Shown: positions 1 through 8,540, counted from the first letter of the stretch. The stretch: DNA of 50,999 nt from an uncultured Pelagibacteraceae bacterium (GCA_902590845.1 CACIYJ010000005.1:1-50999), one strand, 5' to 3'. A program made the numbers and translations. Notes: generated from the letters alone by a model not told the origin.

Positions 1-1
1 G

Positions 2-484
2 TTAATTGAAGGTACTACTGTAAGCACGAAACATGGGCCAATTAAAACAGATCACATACTTTTTATTGCATCGGGCGCTTTCCAATTAGCAAAGCCATCA
101 GATCTTCTCCCTGAATTACAAGGTAGATTACCGATAAGAGTAGAATTAAATGCTTTAAATGAAGATGATTTCAAAAGAATATTAAAAGAACCAGATAATA
201 GTTTAATTAAACAATACAAAGAATTATTAAAAACAGAAAATGTCAATCTTATATTTACAGATGATGGAATAGATATGCTGGCAAAAATATCTGCCGAGGT
301 TAACTCATCTGTTGAAAATATCGGAGCCAGAAGACTTCACACAATCATTGAAAAAGTTCTAGATGATATAAGTTTTAATGCTACTGACAAAACAGGAGAA
401 ACTATTACTATAGATAAAAAATATGTTAACGAAAATCTAGGTAGTCTAGTTAAGGATACTGACTTATCAAAATTTATTCTATAA
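2..484 (+). CDS. hslU: ATP-dependent protease ATPase subunit HslU (3' part)
   Basis: This is the C-terminal 160 residues of HslU, the AAA+ unfoldase that feeds proteins into the HslV peptidase in the cytoplasm. The 5' end lies outside the window. Visible features are the LIASG-like segment before the [12 protein letters not shown] stretch with its sensor arginine, the sensor-2 GARRLHT motif, and the last residues DLSKFIL. In the family this tail inserts into pockets of HslV to activate it. The gene converges on the smr-domain gene and the two stop regions overlap by six bases. Identity is secure; only the truncation is caused by the window. Confidence 0.96.
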   Translation, partial: LIEGTTVSTKHGPIKTDHILFIASGAFQLAKPSDLLPELQGRLPIRVELNALNEDDFKRILKEPDNSLIKQYKELLKTENVNLIFTDDGIDMLAKISAEVNSSVENIGARRLHTIIEKVLDDISFNATDKTGETITIDKKYVNENLGSLVKDTDLSKFIL

Positions 485-898
485 TTTTTTAAGTTTAATT
501 ATAATCGCCCCATCGCCACCATCTGTTTTATCAGCGTTTAAAATTGACACTATGTGTTTTGATAAATCTAAATTTGATTTAATATACTCTGGTACAGAAT
601 ATTTTAACTTACTTAAATCTCTGGAAGCATAAACATCTTGTTCAACGTTAGAATGAATACCTTTTCCTGTGATTAATAAAATCTCTTTATAATTTTTTTT
701 TACACATAATAAAATTATTTCTTTTACCTTCTTGTTTGCTTCAAGCAAAGTAAAGCCATGCAAATCATATTTGAATCTGCTGTGATTTGATTTACTGTCG
801 TTTTGAATATTATCTTTGTCAGTAATGTCGTTTGGACTTTTAATATAATTTTTCCAGGTATTAATATCTTCTTGAGAAATATTCTTCTTTTTTATCAC
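479..898 (-). CDS. Smr/MutS2-domain protein
   Basis: A 139-residue protein with a lysine-rich N-terminal part (about residues 1-40) and an Smr domain after it. The DLHG motif is at about 45-48 and the TGKG motif at about 77-80, the two hallmarks of stand-alone Smr proteins, which are nucleases or nucleic-acid binders acting on DNA junctions or stalled mRNA. It starts with GTG and overlaps the end of the Tim44-like gene by four bases (GTGA), so the two are translated together. In related alphaproteobacteria a lytic transglycosylase gene (mltA) usually lies between these two genes; it is absent here. The substrate cannot be told from sequence. Confidence 0.85.
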   Translation of the reverse strand: MIKKKNISQEDINTWKNYIKSPNDITDKDNIQNDSKSNHSRFKYDLHGFTLLEANKKVKEIILLCVKKNYKEILLITGKGIHSNVEQDVYASRDLSKLKYSVPEYIKSNLDLSKHIVSILNADKTDGGDGAIIIKLKKL

Positions 899-1497
899 TT
901 GCTGACAATTTCAGATAAATACCAATTAGGGCCTTTTTTTAATATATTTCTTGTAAATTTCCAATAATCTATAACCTGTTTTATCTTATCTGGATTTCCT
1001 TCGATTATTTTATCATTTTTATCTTTTTTTACTGAGATAACCTCCGAAACAAACTTCACTGAAGCAAAAAGTTCATTCTTAATTTTCTCATATTTCTCAA
1101 CACTAGACTCTTTCACGCCAATAAATGTAAACTCAGATTTTATATTCTGTTTATTTCTTGCCTGTATAGCTTGTTCAAAATTAACGGCCATATCAGGTGT
1201 AAGCAAACTTCTTAATTTTTTATTGTCGCCATTGGCAAACGATGTAAGAATTGTTTCGTAGGCAATTTCTGCACCTTGAAGAAATTCCTTTTTTTCTTTC
1301 CCTTCTAATACATCATGATTTTTTTTAAAATTTTTAACATTATTATTTGGTACATTAAATTTTTTCTCTGCAAAATCTGAATAAATTTTAGGTTCATGAC
1401 CGGTCTTCCTGCCTAATATACTTCTCAGTCGCAGGATTATAAATCCAGCGATCATTCCAAGTAAAATAATATCTATATATCCAAAATTATTACTCAT
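895..1497 (-). CDS. Tim44/TimA domain inner-membrane-anchored protein
   Basis: This protein has one N-terminal membrane helix directly after the start (about residues 4-21, rich in Ile/Leu/Gly), then a LRSILGRKTG junction typical of alphaproteobacterial TimA, a charged linker, and a C-terminal Tim44-like domain (about residues 65-200). Tim44 homologues of mitochondria tether the import motor; the bacterial role is unclear, possibly membrane protein or complex assembly. An in-frame ATG six codons upstream (first base 1515) is possible, but the chosen start gives the usual N-terminus. It is divergent from fxsA, with a gap of 44 bases, and overlaps the Smr gene downstream. Confidence 0.8.
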   Translation of the reverse strand: MSNNFGYIDIILLGMIAGFIILRLRSILGRKTGHEPKIYSDFAEKKFNVPNNNVKNFKKNHDVLEGKEKKEFLQGAEIAYETILTSFANGDNKKLRSLLTPDMAVNFEQAIQARNKQNIKSEFTFIGVKESSVEKYEKIKNELFASVKFVSEVISVKKDKNDKIIEGNPDKIKQVIDYWKFTRNILKKGPNWYLSEIVSK

Positions 1498-1541
1498 AGT
1501 TTGATAAATATACATTAATAATATAATTTTGTATCAGACAA

Positions 1542-1967
1542 ATGAACTCATTTTTTCTACTATTTATTGGTGTACCAGCGCTAGAAGTTTTTCTAATGAT
1601 TAAGATCGGAGGAAAAATAGGAGCTCTCAACACTGTATCGTTAATTTTCTTAACGGCAATTATTGGTGTTTATTTTGCGAAACTAGAAGGAATTAAAACT
1701 ATGAGATCAGGAATCATGAATTTATACCAGAACAAAGTGCCAGTCTATGAAATGATCTCTGGAGCATCTATTGCGGTAGCGGCTCTACTTCTTATAATTC
1801 CTGGTTTCTTTACGGATACAATAGGTTTTCTACTTTTAATACCTTTCACAAGAAAAATTTTAATTAGTTTTTTTGTAAAAAAAAATAAAATATCAACCAA
1901 ACAAGAAAACATAAATACATTAGATGGTGAAATTATAGAGGATAAAGATAAAAAAGATGAGCTATAA
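1542..1967 (+). CDS. fxsA: FxsA family inner membrane protein
   Basis: A 141-residue integral membrane protein of the FxsA family. It starts with a hydrophobic helix ending in PALEVFLMIKIG, has a second helix (about residues 28-46), the family's YFAKLEG segment, and a long hydrophobic hairpin containing LLIIPGFFTD (about residues 75-110). The C-terminal tail is charged and lysine-rich. In E. coli FxsA affects F-plasmid exclusion of phage T7; its normal role is not known. It overlaps secB by 11 bases, an order conserved next to the replication origin of many alphaproteobacteria. Confidence 0.9.
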   Translation: MNSFFLLFIGVPALEVFLMIKIGGKIGALNTVSLIFLTAIIGVYFAKLEGIKTMRSGIMNLYQNKVPVYEMISGASIAVAALLLIIPGFFTDTIGFLLLIPFTRKILISFFVKKNKISTKQENINTLDGEIIEDKDKKDEL

Positions 1968-2376
1968 AATAATTGGCAAGTACATTAAAGATTTAGATTT
2001 TAAAATACCTAATCCAAAAATTTTCTCCTTATTATCTAAAAATATTTCAAATTATAAAATAAACATTGACATTAAAAGCAATCAATTAAAAGACAGAATT
2101 ATTGAAGTTGAAATAACTTTAAATCTTACACCGGTTAAAGATAATTTTGAGAAAATTAATACAAAGATAATATACTCTACTATCATTGAATTAACAGATG
2201 GAATAACTGATAAAAAAGAAATAGAAAAAATAATATTAATCAATGTTCCATCAGAGGTTTATCCTGAGCTAAGAAAGATATTTGTATTTGTTTTTGAAAA
2301 TTCAGGATTTAAAGATATTAAGATTAGTAATAATGTTGATTTTCAAAAACTTTATAATCTTAAAAAAACTCAATAA
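1957..2376 (+). CDS. secB: Protein-export chaperone SecB
   Basis: A 139-residue SecB-like protein. SecB is a cytosolic tetrameric chaperone that holds preproteins unfolded and hands them to SecA. The SecB fold can be traced from the initial strand (YIKDLDFKIPNP) through alternating strands to the segment around residues 107-120, where family members have a conserved YPxxR region (here VYPELRK). The sequence is more lysine- and isoleucine-rich and more divergent than usual, as expected of a low-GC genome. It is translationally coupled to fxsA (11-base overlap) and converges on dnaQ, overlapping its end by seven bases. Confidence comes from both fold pattern and conserved gene order. Confidence 0.85.
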   Translation: MSYKIIGKYIKDLDFKIPNPKIFSLLSKNISNYKINIDIKSNQLKDRIIEVEITLNLTPVKDNFEKINTKIIYSTIIELTDGITDKKEIEKIILINVPSEVYPELRKIFVFVFENSGFKDIKISNNVDFQKLYNLKKTQ

Positions 2377-3035
2377 AAATTCTTTTTAAGCTCAGATTTT
2401 AAAAATTCTTTATGTTTTTTTAATTCTATTTCAGATATTTTTAATATTTCTTTATTGTATATTTTCTCTGTATTAGTAGATTTAATTGCATCTTGACCAA
2501 CAGAGGAAAAATTAAGTTTAGGTTCCTTTACATCTAGAAGATTAATATAAACTTCTCTTAATAACTCGCAATCCAACAATGCATTGTGTTTGGTTCTTCT
2601 AGATATATTAATGTTAAATCTTTTACATAATGAATCTAAAGAGTTCGATGTGCCAGGAAATTTATTTCTTGCAACTTCAAGGGAGTCAACGGCTGACGCT
2701 TTATCAATTAATTCTTTTTTTATTGCACCTAGTTCGCCATTTAAGAAACTCAGGTCAAAATTTGCATTATGAATTATTAATTTTTTTCCTCTAATAAAAC
2801 TTAAAAACTCGTCTGCAACCTGGTCAAAAGTTGCTTGGTTACTTAAAAACTCCTCTGAAAATCCATGAATTTTAAATGCTTCTTCAGGCATATCTCTTTT
2901 TGGATTTATTAATTTATGAAAAATTTTATTAGTTGGGATTAAATCTTTAGTTTCAATGCATGCTATCTCAACAACCTTATGGCCATCCTTAAAAGAAAGT
3001 CCTGTTGTTTCTGTATCTAAAAAGATTTCACTCAT
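2370..3035 (-). CDS. dnaQ: DNA polymerase III epsilon subunit (3'-5' exonuclease)
   Basis: The proofreading exonuclease of the replicative polymerase. All three exonuclease motifs are visible: DTETTG near the N-terminus (Asp7, Glu9), HNANFDLSFL in the middle, and the HNALLDCELL motif with its catalytic His and Asp. The C-terminal tail after about residue 175 is lysine-rich and would contact the alpha subunit. ATG at 3035 is chosen; the open frame extends to a TTG at 3044, which would add three residues and deepen the overlap with coaE. The gene overlaps coaE upstream by eight bases and secB at its end. Confidence 0.95.
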   Translation of the reverse strand: MSEIFLDTETTGLSFKDGHKVVEIACIETKDLIPTNKIFHKLINPKRDMPEEAFKIHGFSEEFLSNQATFDQVADEFLSFIRGKKLIIHNANFDLSFLNGELGAIKKELIDKASAVDSLEVARNKFPGTSNSLDSLCKRFNINISRRTKHNALLDCELLREVYINLLDVKEPKLNFSSVGQDAIKSTNTEKIYNKEILKISEIELKKHKEFLKSELKKNFY

Positions 3036-3594
3036 ATAGCTCAATTATATTTGAAAGTTTCTTTTTTAAAATAAATAAAGATTTATTATTAACAACTATA
3101 TGATCACAAAATTTCATTTTCTTGCTATCTTTTAGTTGATGTTTATCTAATAAAGAGAATAATCTAGCGCTACCTCCCTTTAAGAGATATCTTTTTAATC
3201 TTAAATTATTTCTTGATTTTATAAAAATTATAACATCAAAGTACTTTTCAAGTTTATTTTCAATTAATAAAGGAATTTCAAAAAATAAAAATCTCTTACT
3301 TTTATTTTTTTTTAAAAAAATAAACATTTCTCTTCTTACCAAAGGATGTATTATCTTTTCTAATTTTTTTAAATTTTCTTTTTTTTGTAAAATCTTTTTT
3401 TTTATTTCCTTTTTAAAATCTTTATTTAACTGAAAGTTTAATCTTTTTGCGATAAGTCTCTTAAAACTATTTTGTATATATAATTTTTTTACCACTTTAT
3501 CTGCACTAAAAAGCGGGCCTCTTCTATCTGAAATAATTTTGCTCGCAGTTGTTTTTCCTGATGCTAAAGAACCTGTAAGACCTATTTTAATCAT
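3028..3594 (-). CDS. coaE: Dephospho-CoA kinase
   Basis: CoaE makes the last step of coenzyme A synthesis, phosphorylating the 3'-OH of dephospho-CoA with ATP. The P-loop is at the N-terminus (GLTGSLASGKTT, about residues 5-16), followed by SADKVV, which contains the conserved substrate-binding Asp, and the FEIPLLIE segment of the lid region. It is 188 residues, slightly short and unusually lysine-rich. It overlaps aroE by four bases upstream and dnaQ by eight downstream, so it belongs to one operon running maf-aroE-coaE-dnaQ away from the putative origin. Confidence 0.93.
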   Translation of the reverse strand: MIKIGLTGSLASGKTTASKIISDRRGPLFSADKVVKKLYIQNSFKRLIAKRLNFQLNKDFKKEIKKKILQKKENLKKLEKIIHPLVRREMFIFLKKNKSKRFLFFEIPLLIENKLEKYFDVIIFIKSRNNLRLKRYLLKGGSARLFSLLDKHQLKDSKKMKFCDHIVVNNKSLFILKKKLSNIIELYE

Positions 3595-4415
3595 TTTAAT
3601 TTTGAGATTAACAAATCAATCAACTGATCATCTATTTCAGGGTTAATTTTATTCCATAAATAAAAAGATTTTTGCCCCTGATAAACAAACATATCTAGGC
3701 CATTAAATGTTTTTATTTTATTTTCTTTTAGAAATTTTAAGGTCTTTGTCTCTATAGGATTATAGATTGTATCTATATAAATCAAATTATCTTTAACATT
3801 ATCAAAATTAAATTCGAAATCATCCCCATTTTTCAATCCAAGACTCGTTGCGTTAATAATAATATCAAATTTACTAATTTCTTGTTTTAAAGATTTCCAC
3901 TTTAAGACATTTAAAGAATTAAATTTTTTCTTTAAAAAAATAGATTTCTCATGAGTCCGATTTATAATCGCTATATTCTGTATTTTAGATTTTTGTAATG
4001 AAAAAATGACAGATGGAGAAACACCTCCGGCTCCGATCACCAAAGCTTTCTTGTTTTCTATGTCAGGAATTTCTTTTAAATAAGCTGCTTGTAAACCAAA
4101 AACATCAGTGTTTTCTCCGACAAGAGTATTTGTATCATCTAAAAAAATTGTGTTAACTGAATTTGTAGATTTAGCATCATTAACTAATTGGTCAACAAAT
4201 GAGATTATTTTCTGCTTATAAGGCAGGGTTACATTGATCCCGCTTAATTCTTTGTTTTTTATCTTTTTAACAACACTTTCTATTTCTTGTTCTTTTATAT
4301 TTAATAAAGAATAATTTGCTTCAATATCATATTTATTAAACCAATAGTTATGCAAAACTGGTGACAATGAGTGTGTTATTGGATTACCAATAATTCCAAA
4401 TAATTTTTTGTTCAT
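3591..4415 (-). CDS. aroE: Shikimate dehydrogenase
   Basis: AroE reduces 3-dehydroshikimate to shikimate with NADPH in aromatic amino-acid synthesis. The N-terminal substrate-binding domain carries GNPITHSLSPVLHN (about residues 10-23) and NVTLPYK with its catalytic Lys (about 61-67). The Rossmann domain has the glycine-rich VIGAGGVSPSV motif around residue 127, and the family's NATSLGL segment follows. Length (274) is normal. The start overlaps the end of maf by four bases (ATGA), and the end overlaps coaE by four. Confidence 0.95.
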   Translation of the reverse strand: MNKKLFGIIGNPITHSLSPVLHNYWFNKYDIEANYSLLNIKEQEIESVVKKIKNKELSGINVTLPYKQKIISFVDQLVNDAKSTNSVNTIFLDDTNTLVGENTDVFGLQAAYLKEIPDIENKKALVIGAGGVSPSVIFSLQKSKIQNIAIINRTHEKSIFLKKKFNSLNVLKWKSLKQEISKFDIIINATSLGLKNGDDFEFNFDNVKDNLIYIDTIYNPIETKTLKFLKENKIKTFNGLDMFVYQGQKSFYLWNKINPEIDDQLIDLLISKLK

Positions 4416-4996
4416 TTTTTATATTGTTTAATATAGTTCATTATCTGTTTTATAGGCAAACCCATAATTGAGTCCTTATCTCCTTTAATATATTCAAATA
4501 GATTTAAACCGTCAGCCTCTACTTGATAAACTCCATACATTAATAAAGTTTCGGTTTTAATTTTATCTAAGTATTTTATTAATTCCTCTTCTTTAAAGTT
4601 TTTCATTTTTAACTCTGACTGATCGGAATGATTCCAAATCATTGCACCATTTTTTGAAATACAAACGGAACTAATAAGATGATGTTTAGAATTATTTAAT
4701 TCTTTTAGAATCTCTAAAGCCTCTTTCCTAGATTTTGGTTTATTAATTAATTTATTATCTAGTGAGATAACACTGTCAGCGCCTAACACAAGATGATCGG
4801 GATGTTTATTGCTAACCTTTGTAGATTTAATTTCAGCTAAATTCTTTGATATAATTAATGGAGTAGCATTTTTAGACAAAAGAGTTGCTTTAATTTGTTC
4901 TTCATCTACATTTGACACAACAATATCTGCCTTGATGTTGTATTTATCTAAGATCTGTTTTCTCACACCGCTTCCAGATGCTAAAATTATCTTCAT
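4412..4996 (-). CDS. maf: Maf family nucleoside triphosphate pyrophosphatase
   Basis: A 194-residue Maf protein, a house-cleaning pyrophosphatase for non-canonical or modified NTPs. The signature LASGSGVRKQIL at residues 4-15 matches the family's LASxSPRR loop, though the usual SPRR reads SGVR. LGADSVISLDNKLINKP (around residues 71-87) carries the catalytic Asp, followed by the conserved YxVE/DG region near the C-terminus (YQVEADGL). It overlaps both neighbours (PDRP upstream, aroE downstream) by four bases, so it lies in a tight operon. Exact nucleotide preference cannot be assigned. Confidence 0.9.
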   Translation of the reverse strand: MKIILASGSGVRKQILDKYNIKADIVVSNVDEEQIKATLLSKNATPLIISKNLAEIKSTKVSNKHPDHLVLGADSVISLDNKLINKPKSRKEALEILKELNNSKHHLISSVCISKNGAMIWNHSDQSELKMKNFKEEELIKYLDKIKTETLLMYGVYQVEADGLNLFEYIKGDKDSIMGLPIKQIMNYIKQYKK

Positions 4997-5814
4997 TTAT
5001 TTTTATTTATCTCAAAAATCTTTAAAATAGATGCAGCTGTTTCTTCAACCGATCTTCTGGTTACGTCAATAATTGGCCATTTATATTTATTAAAAAGTTT
5101 TTTGGATTGATTCACTTCTTCTTTTATAAAATTAAGATTTGTATATTCTTTAATATTGTTTTCCTTCATTATCGCAACTCTATTTCTTCTAATATCTGCC
5201 AATCTCTCTGGGTCAGCCACAAGACCAATAACACACGTTTTATTATTTTGAGATTTTAGATCGTCTGGAATTTTCTGATCTAAGACCAGGGGAATATTAA
5301 TTGTTTTATATCCTCTATTAGCTAAATAAATTGAAGTTGGTGTTTTATTAGTTCTGCTCACACCTAAAAGCACAATATCAGCATTAACAATATCATCTAA
5401 TTTTTTTCCATCATCATGTTGCATGGTAAATTGAATAGCCTCTATTCTTCTGTAATATTCATCATCTAACACATGTTGCGCACTAGGTTTGTGGATGGCT
5501 TTTTGATTTAATAGTTTGGAAAAACTTAGTATTAAATTTCCTAATACACCAAAACAAGGAACGTCATTCTTGTCGCTAGCATGAGAGATATATTTAGCCA
5601 ATCTTGTTTCAACAATGGTATATAAAATTATCGCATTATCTAGTTCGGAACATTCTTTGATTATCTTATCAATTTGTTGCTCTGTTCTTACAAAAGCAAA
5701 TTCTTTTTTTTTATATTCAAAATTAGCAAATTGAGATTTTAAAGATAAAAAAATTCGATCTAATGTTTCCCCAGTAGAGTCAGACACAAGATATACATTG
5801 TATTTTTCGTTCAT
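4993..5814 (-). CDS. Pyruvate, phosphate dikinase regulatory protein (DUF299/PDRP)
   Basis: A 273-residue bifunctional Ser/Thr kinase and phosphorylase of the DUF299 family. In the family it switches pyruvate phosphate dikinase or PEP synthase off and on by ADP-dependent phosphorylation and Pi-dependent dephosphorylation. The N-terminal SDSTGETLDR motif (about residues 11-20) and the P-loop-like GVSRTNKT (about 151-158) are clear. This gene is the homologue of the 'RP001' gene that sits beside the replication origin in Caulobacter and Rickettsia, and here too it is divergent from hemE across an AT-rich gap. Whether the target is PpdK or PpsA cannot be told from the window. Confidence 0.93.
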   Translation of the reverse strand: MNEKYNVYLVSDSTGETLDRIFLSLKSQFANFEYKKKEFAFVRTEQQIDKIIKECSELDNAIILYTIVETRLAKYISHASDKNDVPCFGVLGNLILSFSKLLNQKAIHKPSAQHVLDDEYYRRIEAIQFTMQHDDGKKLDDIVNADIVLLGVSRTNKTPTSIYLANRGYKTINIPLVLDQKIPDDLKSQNNKTCVIGLVADPERLADIRRNRVAIMKENNIKEYTNLNFIKEEVNQSKKLFNKYKWPIIDVTRRSVEETAASILKIFEINKNK

Positions 5815-6089
5815 GTCTCTGTTAGTAATTGTTTAGTAAGCTTAATATTTTCATTATTTTTTAAATTTATAAAAAATAGTTAACAATAATTAACATTATT
5901 CTAACATTTTGTTAGGTGTTGACATTATAATTTCACAATTGTTTATAATTTAAATAAAATCATAGAATTTCTACTATTAATAACATGATTTATTCAAATC
6001 AGATTGTATAAAATATGTATAAATAGTTATATTAATAATTAACAAGATCTACTACACAATCTATATTTATAAACTTAAATTATATAAAT
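5815..6089. other. Candidate chromosomal replication origin (oriC)
   Basis: A 275-base, extremely AT-rich gap between divergent PDRP and hemE. It is the longest gene-free stretch here. It contains the 11-base direct repeat AATAATTAACA (5885-5895 and 6034-6044), several TTAAC elements resembling CtrA half-sites, a dyad CTAACA-TTT-TGTTAG (5901-5915), and one DnaA-box-like TTATTCAAA (5990-5998, one mismatch to TTATNCACA). No perfect DnaA box was seen. The main argument is gene order: the same neighbours flank the known Caulobacter origin. The assignment is inferred, not demonstrated. Confidence 0.55.
5919..5949 (+). promoter_or_regulatory. Putative sigma-70 promoter reading toward hemE
   Basis: TTGACA at 5919-5924 matches the -35 consensus. 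A TATAAT lies at 5944-5949 with a 19-base spacer; the overlapping TTTATA at 5942-5947 would give 17. It would yield a leader of roughly 130 bases before hemE and would transcribe through most of the candidate origin, as a strong promoter does in Caulobacter. AT-rich sequence makes chance -10 boxes common, so the perfect -35 is the stronger part of the evidence. Confidence 0.5.
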
Positions 6090-7103
6090 ATGAGCACTCT
6101 TAAGAAAATATTAGTTGATAAAGATAAATCTTGTAAATCTATATGGTTTATGAGACAAGCAGGACGTTATTTGCCTGAATTTAGAAAAATTAGATCGCAA
6201 AATCAGAATTTTATTAAATTATGTTTAGATAGTAATTTAAGCTCCGAAATTACTTTACAGCCTATTAAAAGATATAATTTGGATTCCGCGATAATTTTTT
6301 CAGATATACTTTTAGTTCCCTATGCTTTAGGTCAAGAAGTTAATTTTATTAAAGGTCAAGGACCGGTTTTAAGCAATTTTGAATTAAAAAAGTTTTTAAA
6401 TAATGATAAAATTAATTTTAAAAAAAAATTATATCCAATTTATCAAGCAATTAAACAAACAAGGGAAAAATTAGATAAAGAAAAGTCTTTAATATCTTTT
6501 GTTGGAGCTCCATGGACTTTGTTAATTTACATGATGGGTTTAAAAGAAAACAAGAATAAAATTAATTTATTAAAAATTAAAGATAAGAAGTCCGAAGTTG
6601 ATATAATTTTAAATAAACTTAATGAATATCTATGTGCACACATTGAAAATCAAATAAATGCTGGAGCAGATGTTGTTCAAATTTTTGACTCCTGGGCTGG
6701 TTTGTTAACTGATAAAAATTTAAAGAATTTTTGTTACACACCTAATTTAAAAATAGTAGAGTTTTGTAAGAGTAAAAAAATACCTGTGATTTGTTTTCCC
6801 AAAGGAATTAAAGAAAACTATTTAGAATTTAACAAAATAGTGAAACCAGACGGGTTAAGTTTGGATTATGAAATAGACCCAGTTTGGGCAAAAAAAAATT
6901 TAACTAATGTGGTATTGCAAGGGGGAATGGACCCAAAAAGATTGCTTAAATCTGAAGAAGAAATATATAAAGAGGCCAAAAAGTATTTGGACATTTTTAT
7001 AGATGTTCCTTATATTTTTAATTTAGGCCATGGTTTGGTTCCAGAGACAGACCCTGATAAATTAGGGAAATTAGTTAAGTTTGTAAGGGAGTATAAATGG
7101 TAA
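6090..7103 (+). CDS. hemE: Uroporphyrinogen decarboxylase
   Basis: HemE removes four acetate carboxyl groups of uroporphyrinogen III to give coproporphyrinogen III in heme synthesis. The N-terminal family signature IWFMRQAGRYLPEFR (about residues 18-32) with its active-site arginines is intact, as are FSDILLVPYALG around residues 70-82 (catalytic Asp region) and the C-terminal FNLGHGLVPETDP motif. Length (337) is normal. It is the first gene of a hemE-hemH-hemJ unit and overlaps hemH by seven bases. Its position beside the putative origin is conserved in alphaproteobacteria. Confidence 0.97.
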   Translation: MSTLKKILVDKDKSCKSIWFMRQAGRYLPEFRKIRSQNQNFIKLCLDSNLSSEITLQPIKRYNLDSAIIFSDILLVPYALGQEVNFIKGQGPVLSNFELKKFLNNDKINFKKKLYPIYQAIKQTREKLDKEKSLISFVGAPWTLLIYMMGLKENKNKINLLKIKDKKSEVDIILNKLNEYLCAHIENQINAGADVVQIFDSWAGLLTDKNLKNFCYTPNLKIVEFCKSKKIPVICFPKGIKENYLEFNKIVKPDGLSLDYEIDPVWAKKNLTNVVLQGGMDPKRLLKSEEEIYKEAKKYLDIFIDVPYIFNLGHGLVPETDPDKLGKLVKFVREYKW

Positions 7104-8101
7104 CCAACGAACATCCCAAGTTAAATTTTGGTAAAACCGGCGTTCTACTTGTTAATCTTGGAACGCCAGATTCAACAAATTGGTGGGATGTTAGAAAGTA
7201 TTTAAAAGAATTTTTGTCGGACAGAAGGGTTATAGAAGTTAACCCAATAATTTGGCAGCTTATATTAAATATATTTATTTTAACTTTAAGACCAGCAAAA
7301 TCAGCCCATGCTTATAAAAAAATATGGTTTAAAAAAACAAATGAATCACCACTCTTATATTATACTCGAGCACAAGCAAACAAATTAAAGGAAAAGATTG
7401 AAAGCAAAAACACAATAATTGATTTCGCTATGAGATATGGAAATCCAAGCATAAAAAGTAAATTAAATTTATTAAAAGAAAAAGGTTGTGAAAATATTAT
7501 AATTTTACCTCTTTATCCTCAATATGCCGCGGCAACAACAGCAACGGTTTGTGATGAGACATACAGATCTCTAATGAAAATGAGGTGGCAGCCAAGCCTT
7601 CAAATAATACCACACTATGAAAGCGAGCCGTTATACATCGAATCTTTGATAAACAGCATAAGAAATAAAATTAAAACCATAAATTGGAAACCAGATTTGA
7701 TTATGGCTTCCTATCACGGAATACCTAAATCTTATTTTGATAAAGGTGATCCTTATCAATGCTATTGTCAGAAAACAACTCGATTAATAAAAGAAAAATT
7801 TTCAGACTTTGAAATTCAGACAACTTTTCAGTCAAGATTTGGTCCACGAGAGTGGTTGAAACCATACACAGATAAAACGCTTGAAAGTTTACCAGGACAA
7901 GGAATAAAAAATGTTTTAGTAATTTGTCCGGGCTTTGCTTCAGATTGTGTGGAAACTTTAGAGGAAATAAACATTCAAGGAAAAGAGAGTTTCTTAAAAA
8001 ATGGAGGAAAGAACTTTGATCTTATTCCGTGTTTAAATGATAATTCAGATCATATTCAACTGTTCGAAACCCTAGTAAAAAGGTATTTGGTAAAAAAATA
8101 A
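7097..8101 (+). CDS. hemH: Ferrochelatase
   Basis: HemH inserts Fe2+ into protoporphyrin IX, the last step of heme synthesis, at the inner face of the membrane. The start of the domain is GVLLVNLGTPDS (about residues 15-26). The catalytic histidine is in SYHGIPKSYFDKGDPYQC (His207), and SRFGPREWLKPYTD and the CPGFASDCVETLEEI motif follow. Length (334) is normal for the proteobacterial enzyme. It is sandwiched between hemE (seven-base overlap) and hemJ (one-base gap), so the three late heme enzymes are co-expressed. Confidence 0.97.
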   Translation: MVTNEHPKLNFGKTGVLLVNLGTPDSTNWWDVRKYLKEFLSDRRVIEVNPIIWQLILNIFILTLRPAKSAHAYKKIWFKKTNESPLLYYTRAQANKLKEKIESKNTIIDFAMRYGNPSIKSKLNLLKEKGCENIIILPLYPQYAAATTATVCDETYRSLMKMRWQPSLQIIPHYESEPLYIESLINSIRNKIKTINWKPDLIMASYHGIPKSYFDKGDPYQCYCQKTTRLIKEKFSDFEIQTTFQSRFGPREWLKPYTDKTLESLPGQGIKNVLVICPGFASDCVETLEEINIQGKESFLKNGGKNFDLIPCLNDNSDHIQLFETLVKRYLVKK

Positions 8102-8102
8102 T

Positions 8103-8534
8103 ATGAATTTTTATTTATTATTTAAGTCTCTGCATTTAATCGCGGTTATATCTTGGATGGCTGGCCTTTTGTATTTACCCCGGATATTTGTCTATCATTC
8201 TGAAGCCAAAGATGATTCACAAAGAGAAACATTTAAAGTAATGGAGAGAAAACTATATAATTTTATCATGATGCCGGCTATGATTTTATCTTGGTTATTC
8301 GGTTTTTTACTTATTCATTCTTTAGGTTTCTCGATCTTCTTAGAATTATGGATGCAAATTAAAATTATTTCCATTTTACTCTTAACTTATTACCATTTTT
8401 ATTTAGGAAGACATTTAAGCTTATTTTCATTGAATAATAACAAAAATTCATCAAAATTCTTTAGAATTATAAATGAAATTCCAACAATATTATTAATTGT
8501 TATTGTTTTTGTTGTTGTTTTTAAACCTTTATAA
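8103..8534 (+). CDS. hemJ: Protoporphyrinogen oxidase HemJ
   Basis: A 143-residue integral membrane protein of the HemJ (UPF0093/CopD-like) family, which oxidises protoporphyrinogen IX to protoporphyrin IX. It has four predicted membrane segments. The conserved His11 lies in the first helix (KSLHLIAVISWMAGLLYLPR), the KVMERKLY loop precedes the second helix, and YHFYLGRHL forms part of the third. HemJ works just before ferrochelatase, and the gene follows hemH by one base, which supports the assignment over a generic membrane protein. No hemG or hemY gene was seen in the window. Confidence 0.92.
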   Translation: MNFYLLFKSLHLIAVISWMAGLLYLPRIFVYHSEAKDDSQRETFKVMERKLYNFIMMPAMILSWLFGFLLIHSLGFSIFLELWMQIKIISILLLTYYHFYLGRHLSLFSLNNNKNSSKFFRIINEIPTILLIVIVFVVVFKPL

Positions 8535-8540
8535 AGGGGG

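Noticed and set aside
5990-5998. TTATTCAAA as a DnaA box in the candidate origin
   Set aside because: It differs from TTATNCACA at one key position, and such near matches are frequent in AT-rich DNA. It is noted only as weak support and not listed as a feature of its own.
8526-8537. Palindrome CCTTTATAAAGG at the hemJ stop codon, as a possible terminator
   Set aside because: There is no loop and no U-run after it; the arms are too short for a terminator, and it overlaps the stop codon. Most likely chance.
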